In this document: piece by piece, positions 1 through 4,783 of the stretch | Layout of the letters: the number at the start of each line of letters is the position of its first letter | How positions within the stretch are numbered: the first letter of the stretch is position 1 | Assembly: GCA_937907715.1 (NCBI GenBank) | Contig: CALERM010000222.1 | Coordinates: 1-12,255 of the forward strand | DNA: 12,255 nt | Source: an uncultured Clostridia bacterium | Lineage (GTDB): Bacteria > Bacillota > Clostridia > Oscillospirales > Oscillospiraceae | Reading direction: 5' to 3' | Program-made: the position numbers and the translations under genes | The notes under the pieces: model-generated | What the model was told of the DNA's origin: nothing | Databases searched by the model: none | The model's input: the letters and a program-made list of their open reading frames with translations, nothing else

Positions 1-2
1 TC

Positions 3-626
3 CACAACTGCGGCGACTGCGACTCCCAGCACGACGGCATCCACACGTTCTATGTGGAGAAAAACGCGAAGGTCACGTATATCGAAAAGCACTACGGCGA
101 GGGCGAAGGCACGGGCAAGCGCATCTTGAACCCGCAGACGATTGTCTACCTTGCCGAGGGCGCGCAGATTACGATGCTGACCAGCCAGATTGCGGGCGTG
201 GACGACACGAAGCGCTATACAAAAGTTGTTGCCGAGGGCGCAAACTCCGAGGTCATGATCACGGAGAAGCTTCTGACGCATGCCGACCAGCACGCCGTGA
301 GCGAAATGGACGTGATTCTGAACGGAGAAGGCTCGCGCACAAGAGTCATCTCCCGCTCGGTCGCAAAGGAAGCGTCCACGCAGGTGTTCTACCCCAGAGT
401 CCAGGGCAATGCGCCGTGCTTCGGTCATGTTTCCTGCGATGCGATCATCATGGGCACGGCAAAGGTCCGCGCAATCCCCGAAATTTCCTGCAACCACGTC
501 GACGCCGGGCTCATCCACGAGGCGGCAATCGGGCGCATTGCGGGCGAGCAGCTTCTCAAGCTCGAAACGCTGGGTCTTACCCCGGAGGAAGCGGAGGAAA
601 AAATCCTCGAGGGCTTCCTGCGCTGA
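3..626 (+). CDS. SufB/SufD-family Fe-S cluster assembly protein (5'-truncated by window edge)
   Basis: The frame is open from the left edge, so only the C-terminal 207 residues are present. In the SUF pathway, SufB/SufD proteins form the beta-helical scaffold that works with the ATPase SufC to build Fe-S clusters in the cytosol. The visible part has the repetitive beta-strand pattern of the family and its typical C-terminal end: a stretch around bases 400-540 with GHVSCDAI, RAIPEISC and a conserved N-H-V-D-A-G-L-x-H-E-A segment, followed by a short helical tail (LTPEEAEEKILEGF). A cysteine and a histidine lie in that segment (ISCNHVDAG), where family members carry functional residues. Clostridia often encode a short single SufB/D-like protein paired with SufC (the minimal SUF-like system). 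Whether this is that version depends on the missing N-terminus and the gene to the left. The ATG at base 54 is internal, because family-like sequence continues upstream of it. A terminator follows the stop. Confidence 0.88.
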   Translation, partial: HNCGDCDSQHDGIHTFYVEKNAKVTYIEKHYGEGEGTGKRILNPQTIVYLAEGAQITMLTSQIAGVDDTKRYTKVVAEGANSEVMITEKLLTHADQHAVSEMDVILNGEGSRTRVISRSVAKEASTQVFYPRVQGNAPCFGHVSCDAIIMGTAKVRAIPEISCNHVDAGLIHEAAIGRIAGEQLLKLETLGLTPEEAEEKILEGFLR

Positions 627-641
627 ACACAAATACACAGC

Positions 642-676
642 AAAGCCTGCTGCTTCGTTCGGGCGGCAGGCTTTTT
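642..676 (+). terminator. Rho-independent terminator of the SufB/D-like gene
   Basis: A 10-bp stem pairs 644-653 (AGCCTGCTGC) with 663-672 (GCGGCAGGCT), with one T-G wobble. The loop is 9 bases and is followed by TTTTT at 672-676. It begins 17 bases after the stop codon at 624-626. Confidence 0.82.
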
Positions 677-800
677 CTGCGCCTGATTCAGACGCAGAAC
701 GGAAAAACCGAAGAATAATACGCCAGACGCAAAGACGCAGCGCGATAGCCGGACCGCACCGGTTTCGTGCTGCATTTTTTTGCAAAAAGGAGGAACAAAG

Positions 801-1109
801 ATGTACGAAGCACCGTCTGAGTTAAGACCGTTTTTAACCCCTGGGGGGCGATTGACCGCACTTCCGGCAAAACACCGGAAAAAGCTGCTTGCCCTGTGGC
901 ATCTTGCCGGAAAGCTGGACGCCGGGCGGCAGTATACGCAGCCGGAGATCAACGAGCGTCTCAACGACTGGGCGCTGTTCCGTGACCCGGCGACGCTTCG
1001 CCGCGAGCTGTATAACAAGCGCCTTCTGAACCGGACCGACGCCGGAAGCCTCTATTGGCGCGCCGGGGAGCTTCCGGCTCTGGAGGAATTTCTCGGGAGG
1101 TATTTATGA
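801..1109 (+). CDS. DUF2087 domain-containing protein
   Basis: 102-residue soluble protein. It shows the DUF2087 pattern: an N-terminal FLTPGGRLTALPAKHRKKL stretch (residues 11-29), then YTQPEINERLNDW (45-57), then the signature block TLRRELYNKRLLNR...GSLYWR (66-87). DUF2087 is a winged-helix-like domain found alone or on transcriptional regulators. Its biochemical role is not established, so a regulatory function is only a suggestion. The start is fixed by AAGGAGG at 787-793, seven bases before the ATG. The stop overlaps the next start (ATGA at 1106-1109), so the two genes are probably translationally coupled. No convincing promoter was found in the 124 bases between the preceding terminator and this gene. 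Confidence 0.85.
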   Translation: MYEAPSELRPFLTPGGRLTALPAKHRKKLLALWHLAGKLDAGRQYTQPEINERLNDWALFRDPATLRRELYNKRLLNRTDAGSLYWRAGELPALEEFLGRYL

Positions 1110-1312
1110 GCAAATACGACGCGCTCTGGGCGCATATCCAAAAAAGCGGGCAGCCGCAGCTGATCTTGACCTTCGACGAGATCGGTCAGATCACGGGCGC
1201 GCCGCTGGACCGTTCCTTTGACAACGGGGCAAGCGTCGTCCTCGGCGTGATGCTCCTGCTCGGAAGCCTTCTGTGCCGCTACGGCGCGGAGCTGACGCAT
1301 CAAGATGCTTGA
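1106..1312 (+). CDS. Small conserved protein (SKYDxLW...LTFxEI family) with atypical C-terminus
   Basis: 68 residues, beginning in the ATGA overlap with the DUF2087 gene. GGGAGG (1095-1100) lies five bases upstream of the ATG. The first 38 residues, MSKYDALWAHIQKSG...LTFDEIGQITGAPLDRSF, match a short Firmicutes family I know as unnamed proteins of about 65-70 residues. From memory, those continue after 'DHSF' with a charged segment like LxxKKELxxYGYxVxKISMKxKTVxF. Here the frame instead runs into DNGASVVLGVMLLLGSLLCR, which is hydrophobic. Only YGAEL near the end recalls the family. The 3' half may therefore be rearranged or frameshifted, and the gene may be decaying. A DNA-binding or fold-level function for the family is not known to me. 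Expression as a coupled pair with DUF2087 is plausible from the overlap. Confidence 0.6.
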   Translation: MSKYDALWAHIQKSGQPQLILTFDEIGQITGAPLDRSFDNGASVVLGVMLLLGSLLCRYGAELTHQDA

Positions 1313-1335
1313 AGCGGACAACGCAGGAGGCATCC

Positions 1336-1503
1336 ATGGAAAACAAAAGCAGCATTACCGCGCGGATAAGCGCGTTTGCAAGAGCGTATCACGCAGAATC
1401 GGAGGCGCGTCCGGTCCTCCGGACCGCATCAGAAAATGCGCCAGCCCAACCGAAATCCGGCGGGGCTGGCGTTGTTCAGTTTCAGATATCCTCCGGCACA
1501 TAG
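1336..1503 (+). pseudogene. 5' stub of a class I SAM-dependent methyltransferase (LCM family)
   Basis: A 55-codon frame begins with ATG at 1336, preceded by AGGAGG at 1325-1330. Its first 24 or so residues, MENKSSITARISAFARAYHAESE, match the start of clostridial leucine carboxyl methyltransferase-like proteins, which typically read like 'NKTSxTAxxSAFARAYHxxN' and run to about 270-300 residues. After this the sequence (RPVLRTASENAPAQPKSGG...) has no family resemblance. It crosses the terminator hairpin of the opposite-strand trmO gene and stops at 1503, overlapping the trmO 3' end by 22 bases. No SAM-binding glycine motif is present, so it cannot be an active enzyme. The intact RBS and start with a missing body indicate a deletion that joined the gene's 5' end to the region downstream of trmO. 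Confidence 0.6.
1433..1471 (-). terminator. Rho-independent terminator of trmO
   Basis: A nine-base-pair stem joins 1439-1447 (CGCCAGCCC) with 1463-1471 (GGGCTGGCG). Read on the minus strand it begins 10 bases past the trmO stop and is followed by CATTTTC (1438-1432), a short T-run. Confidence 0.72.
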
Positions 1504-2174
1504 GCGTTTTCTGCCACCTCGACCACGCGCAGGGTCTCTTCATCAATCGTAAAGCGCACGTCGAAGCCGGAAAACAGGAAGCCGTAGCGGCGGCTCGGGT
1601 CGTGCTGATAGCCGGGGCGCGGATTCTGACGCAGCGCCTGAATCAGTCCTGCGCGCTTTTCCGCCGGGATTTTTTCCAGCAGCTCGTCCGGGAACGCAAC
1701 GTTCAGCGGCGCGGCGTTCCGGCGCTCTGAAAAGGCATCCACTGCGTCCGGATGCGAGTCGGCATACGGAAGATAGGGCTTGATGTCGTAGATCGGCGTC
1801 CGGTCGGCAAGGTCCGCGCCCGCAACATAGAGAACCGGACCGTCCTTTGTGTGCAGCTCGACGCCTGCCAGCTTCACGCTCGACAGCCCGATCGGGTTCG
1901 GGCGGAACGGAGAGCGGGTCGCGAACACGCCCACGCGCGTCTTTCCTCCGAGCTTCGGCGGCGCGACCGTGGCAGACCACAGCCCGTCTTCAATCCGGTC
2001 GAAGCGCCACAAAAGCCACAGATGGCTCCACTGCTCAATGCCCCGCAGACAGTCCGGGTTGCGGAATTTCGGCTCGAAGACGATTTTTGAAATCAGCGCG
2101 TCTGTCAGCCCCGACTGGCGCGGGATGCCGAATTTGGTTGGAAAATCCGAGTGGATGCGGGCAATATACTCCAT
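1482..2174 (-). CDS. trmO: tRNA (N6-threonylcarbamoyladenosine37-N6)-methyltransferase TrmO (TsaA/YaeB family)
   Basis: 230 residues, the usual length for the family. TrmO uses SAM to methylate the t6A37 base of threonine tRNAs to m6t6A next to the anticodon, which tunes decoding. It is a beta-barrel SAM enzyme unrelated to Rossmann methyltransferases. Visible motifs: the N-terminal 'ARIHSDFPTKFGIPRQ' segment (5-20), the hallmark GVFATRSPFRPNPIGLS (82-98), YDIKPYLPYADS (129-140), and a C-terminal NPRPGYQHDPSRRYGF segment (about 184-199). The ATG at 2174-2172 is supported by GGAGG (complement of 2181-2185), six bases upstream. It is transcribed divergently from greA and terminates just inside the methyltransferase stub on the other strand. 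Confidence 0.93.
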   Translation of the reverse strand: MEYIARIHSDFPTKFGIPRQSGLTDALISKIVFEPKFRNPDCLRGIEQWSHLWLLWRFDRIEDGLWSATVAPPKLGGKTRVGVFATRSPFRPNPIGLSSVKLAGVELHTKDGPVLYVAGADLADRTPIYDIKPYLPYADSHPDAVDAFSERRNAAPLNVAFPDELLEKIPAEKRAGLIQALRQNPRPGYQHDPSRRYGFLFSGFDVRFTIDEETLRVVEVAENAYVPEDI

Positions 2175-2203
2175 GGGGAACCTCCGGCTGCTGCGTTTTG
2201 CTT

Positions 2204-2231
2204 ATCATATCACACCGGCGGAAAAATGCAA
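2204..2231 (-). promoter_or_regulatory. Predicted sigma-A promoter of trmO
   Basis: On the minus strand, -35 TTGCAT (complement of 2226-2231) and -10 TATGAT (complement of 2204-2209) are separated by 16 bases. The start codon lies 30 bases downstream of the -10. Confidence 0.6.
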
Positions 2232-2237
2232 AGGGAT

Positions 2238-2265
2238 TTGCTTTTTTTCGAAAAGGGTGTACAAT
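2238..2265 (+). promoter_or_regulatory. Predicted sigma-A promoter of greA
   Basis: -35 TTGCTT (2238-2243) and -10 TACAAT (2260-2265) have a 16-base spacer. The greA start codon lies 42 bases downstream of the -10. The predicted 5' leader contains a short inverted repeat, TATCAG (2274-2279) and CTGATA (2287-2292), just before the RBS. It could form a weak hairpin or be an operator half-site pair. Confidence 0.58.
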
Positions 2266-2307
2266 AAGCGGAGTATCAGATACACGCTGATATCAGGAGG
2301 GATAGTC

Positions 2308-2811
2308 ATGAATGATGAACTGACTGCGGTAGACATCAAAAAGATGCAGGAGGAAATCCGCTACCGCCAGCTTGAGCTGCGCCCGAAAATTCTTGAGGAC
2401 GTCAAGACCGCGCGCGAATTCGGCGACCTGAGCGAAAACTTTGAATACAAGGCGGCAAAGCAGGAAAAGCGCCGCAACGACAGCCGCATCCGGTACTTAG
2501 AGCGCATGATCAAAACCGCGAAGGTCATCGACTCCGACTCCAAGCCGGACGAAATTGGACTGTTTGACAAGGTCGTGATCTACATCGAAGAAGACGACGA
2601 GGAGCAGACCATCGAGCTTGTCACCACGCTCCGGCAGAACGCCCTCAAGGGACTCATCAGCAAGGAGTCTCCCGTCGGCAAAGCCGTCATGGGGCACAAG
2701 GCGGGTGACCGCGTGCTTGTCCAGGTCAACGACAGCTACAGCTATTATATCCAGATCCGAAGCGTCGAAAAGGGTGCGGACGACGACTCTTTACCCATCA
2801 GCAGTTATTAG
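2308..2811 (+). CDS. greA: Transcription elongation factor GreA
   Basis: 167 residues, close to the usual 157-160. GreA enters the secondary channel of backtracked RNA polymerase and stimulates cleavage of the nascent RNA 3' end. The N-terminal coiled coil (about 1-75) carries the tip motif AREFGDLSENFEY (35-47), with the acidic pair D40 and E43 used in cleavage. The C-terminal FKBP-like domain has SPVGKAVMG (121-129), followed by KAGDRVLVQV. I chose the ATG at 2308 because AGGAGG (2295-2300) sits seven bases before it and family homology begins there; the open frame extends far upstream without resemblance. The acidic tail GADDDSLPISSY is a little longer than usual. The TAG stop (2809-2811) forms part of the TTAG duplication flanking the repeat element that follows. 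Confidence 0.93.
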   Translation: MNDELTAVDIKKMQEEIRYRQLELRPKILEDVKTAREFGDLSENFEYKAAKQEKRRNDSRIRYLERMIKTAKVIDSDSKPDEIGLFDKVVIYIEEDDEEQTIELVTTLRQNALKGLISKESPVGKAVMGHKAGDRVLVQVNDSYSYYIQIRSVEKGADDDSLPISSY

Positions 2812-2971
2812 GGAACCTCTGAATAAATCCCCGACCGCGGACGACGGATCTTTTCCGCCAATCCTGCGGCTTGAAAAATGGGAAATACACAAAGTATTCC
2901 GCCATTTTCCAAACCTTGTCTTGACGAAAAATCTCTCGCCGTCCACAGCCGCTGATTTAATCAGAGCTTCC
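2812..2971. mobile_element. Palindromic MITE-like element A with TTAG target duplication
   Basis: This 160-bp non-coding element is bounded by terminal inverted repeats. The left end is GGAACCTCTGAATAAATC (2812-2829); the right end (2954-2971) reads GGAAGCTCTGATTAAATC on the minus strand, 16 of 18 identical. TTAG flanks it on both sides (2808-2811 and 2972-2975), as expected for a target-site duplication and compatible with the YTAR target preference I associate with IS5-type transposases. Internally it is an imperfect palindrome: smaller stems such as GCGGA/TCCGC flank a centre AATAC-acaaa-GTATT (2884-2898). It encodes no protein and would need a transposase supplied elsewhere. Confidence 0.72.
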
Positions 2972-2979
2972 TTAGAGAA

Positions 2980-3196
2980 GGAAACTCTGAATCAATCATC
3001 TGCGGCGGACGACGAATCTTTTCCGCCAATGCCGCAGTTTGGAAAGCTTGAAATATGTCGCAGCCGTTGGCGACGAAGGAGTCTTACGGATGCGGGCATG
3101 CTCTTTACGGGTACACAAAGTATTCCTGCGCTTTCAAACCTTGCCTTGACGAAAAATCTTTCGCCGACCGCTCTTGTTGATTGATCCAGAGCTTCC
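2980..3196. mobile_element. Palindromic MITE-like element B, related to A with an internal extension
   Basis: 217 bp. The left end GGAAACTCTGAATCAATC (2980-2997) and the right end (3179-3196, reading GGAAGCTCTGGATCAATC on the minus strand) match at 16 of 18 positions and resemble the ends of element A. It shares blocks with A, including TACACAAAGTATTCC (3112-3126, also at 2886-2900), CTTGACGAAAAATCT and TCTTTTCCGCCAAT. It is about 57 bp longer because of an added segment containing another small hairpin, GTCGC (3057-3061) with GCGAC (3070-3074). No clear direct repeat flanks it. It has no coding capacity of its own. Confidence 0.62.
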
Positions 3197-3210
3197 TGAT
3201 TATTTCATTA

Positions 3211-3370
3211 GGGTGTATCTGAAAACCCCCAACGCACCCGGACAGCGGGTCTTTTCACGCTGCACCGCGCCATTTTTCCTTGAAATACGTCAGTATTCCT
3301 GCGAAAAAATGTCTTGCTCAGCGCGAAAATTCCTCGCTGCCGGTCACATCGGGAGTTTTCAGATACACCC
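3211..3370. mobile_element. Palindromic MITE-like element C with different termini
   Basis: A 160-bp element with near-perfect 20-bp terminal inverted repeats: GGGTGTATCTGAAAACCCCC (3211-3230) and, on the minus strand from 3370, GGGTGTATCTGAAAACTCCC (19 of 20). Its centre AATAC-gtca-GTATT (3284-3297) and the block AGTATTCCTGCG (3292-3303, identical at 3119-3130 in element B) tie it to A and B, although its ends differ. TTAG at the left edge (3208-3211) and CTAG at the right edge (3370-3373) could be a diverged target duplication. It ends 41 bp before the MATE transporter start, so that gene's promoter must lie inside or beyond the element. Confidence 0.66.
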
Positions 3371-3411
3371 TAGCAAACAGCGGCGCCGCTTTTTGCAGAA
3401 AAGGAAACGTC

Positions 3412-4752
3412 ATGCGAACAAGCAACCTCAAAACCATCCTGCCCCGTCTGCAGGAGGTCTGGCGGCTGAGCCTGCCCGCGATTCTCACGCAGATCACCAC
3501 CATCGCCATGCAGTACATCGACTCGGCAATGGTCGGCAGACTCGGCGCGAACGCCTCGGCGGCAATCGGACTGGTCGCGTCGAGCACGTGGCTGTTTAAC
3601 GGCGTGTGCTATGCGCTTGCGGCAGGCTTTTCCGTGCAGGTGGCGCACCGCATCGGCGCCGGAAACGCGCGCGGTGCGAGAAGCGTCGAAAAAAACGGGC
3701 TGCTGGCAGGGCTCATCGTATCGGGGCTTTTGTGCCTGCTCGGCAGCCTGATTCACGCACACCTTCCCGTCTGGCTCAAGGGCGATGCGGAGATTACCGG
3801 TGACGCCGGGCGGTATTTTCTGACGTTTTCGTGGATGCTGCCGTTTACGCAGCTGTGTTCTCTCACGGCGTCTTTTTTGCAGTGTGCGGGCGATATGCTG
3901 ACCCCCAGCATTCTGAATGCCGTCATGTGCGCGCTCGACGTGGCGTTCAACGCGCTGCTGATTCCGCGCCTCGGCGTCTTCGGCGCGGGACTCGGGACGA
4001 TGCTTGCCTGCGCGGTTGTGGCAGCCGCGATGATGGTCCTCTGCTGCTTCCGGAATGAAAGCCTGCGCTTTCGCCGGGGCGAACGCCTCCCGCTCGACGG
4101 CGCGGTCTTGAAAACGGCGCTGAGAATTGGAACGCCGGTTGCGCTGCAGGAGGTGGCGATGTGCGGCGCGCAGGTCGTCTCCACGGCGATCATTGCGCCC
4201 CTCGGCGCGCTGGCGGTTGCGGCGAACGCCTTTGCCGTCACGGCAGAGAGCATCTGCTACATGCCGGGCTACGGCATTGCAAACGCCGCTGCGGCGCTGG
4301 TCGGGCGGTCGGTCGGTGCCGGCGATATGCAAAGCGCGAAGCGAGACGGCAGCATCTGCATCGCCCTCGGTGTATTTCTCATGACCTGTACGGGCGCTGT
4401 GATGATGGTTCTTTGCCCGCTGGTCTTCCGGATACTCACGCCGGTTAGTGATGTGCAGCAGCTTGCCGCGCACGTGCTTCGCATCGAGCTTCTGGCAGAG
4501 CCGCTGTTCGGGGCTTCGATTGTGGCAGCGGGCGCGCTGCGCGGTGCGGGCGATACGCTCGTGCCGAGCCTTCTGAATCTGGGGAGCATCTGGCTGGTGC
4601 GCGTGGGAAGCGCGCTGGTTCTGGTGCCGCGCTTCGGACTGACCGGCATGTGGACCGCGATGGCAGTCGAGCTGTGCATCCGCGGGCTTTTGCTGCTTGT
4701 GCGCCAGAAAACATCCAAATACTATTTGCCAATGGATGCAAAAAGACCGTGA
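3412..4752 (+). CDS. MATE family multidrug/toxin efflux transporter
   Basis: 446 residues, normal for the family. MATE proteins are 12-helix membrane antiporters that export drugs or metabolites using a Na+ or H+ gradient. The protein begins WRLSLPAILTQITTIAMQYIDSAMVGRLG, a typical first MatE helix and loop. It has two similar halves; the second starts near residue 225 (ALRIGTPVALQEVAMCGAQVV). Family-typical small-residue motifs appear in both, such as FLQCAGDMLTPS and ALRGAGDTLVPSLLN. I chose the ATG at 3412 because AAAGGA (3400-3405) is six bases upstream and residues further upstream in the open frame derive from repeat element C. The substrate cannot be inferred. The TGA stop (4750-4752) lies inside the stem of the terminator hairpin. 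Confidence 0.92.
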   Translation: MRTSNLKTILPRLQEVWRLSLPAILTQITTIAMQYIDSAMVGRLGANASAAIGLVASSTWLFNGVCYALAAGFSVQVAHRIGAGNARGARSVEKNGLLAGLIVSGLLCLLGSLIHAHLPVWLKGDAEITGDAGRYFLTFSWMLPFTQLCSLTASFLQCAGDMLTPSILNAVMCALDVAFNALLIPRLGVFGAGLGTMLACAVVAAAMMVLCCFRNESLRFRRGERLPLDGAVLKTALRIGTPVALQEVAMCGAQVVSTAIIAPLGALAVAANAFAVTAESICYMPGYGIANAAAALVGRSVGAGDMQSAKRDGSICIALGVFLMTCTGAVMMVLCPLVFRILTPVSDVQQLAAHVLRIELLAEPLFGASIVAAGALRGAGDTLVPSLLNLGSIWLVRVGSALVLVPRFGLTGMWTAMAVELCIRGLLLLVRQKTSKYYLPMDAKRP

Positions 4753-4775
4753 TTTGGAAAAATCACGGTCTTTCT
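4742..4775. terminator. Bidirectional terminator between the MATE gene and typA
   Basis: A perfect 14-bp stem pairs 4742-4755 with 4760-4773 around a GGAA loop. A-rich flanks give a T-run on each strand (TTT then CT on plus, TTTT on minus). It serves the rightward MATE gene and the leftward typA. The MATE stop codon (4750-4752) is within the left arm. Confidence 0.88.
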
Positions 4776-4783
4776 CATAGCAT

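Noticed and set aside
714..721. TAATAC-like -10 for the DUF2087 gene
   Set aside because: No acceptable -35 lies 16-18 bases upstream.
2618..3184. An open frame crossing the greA end and repeat elements A and B
   Set aside because: The first part is greA out of frame and the rest is repeat sequence. It has no RBS or family resemblance.
2812..3370. CRISPR array
   Set aside because: The three repeats are 160-217 bp palindromes with terminal inverted repeats and no regular short spacers.
3280..3411. Upstream extension of the MATE reading frame (44 codons)
   Set aside because: These codons derive from repeat element C and have no MATE homology; a good RBS precedes the ATG at 3412.
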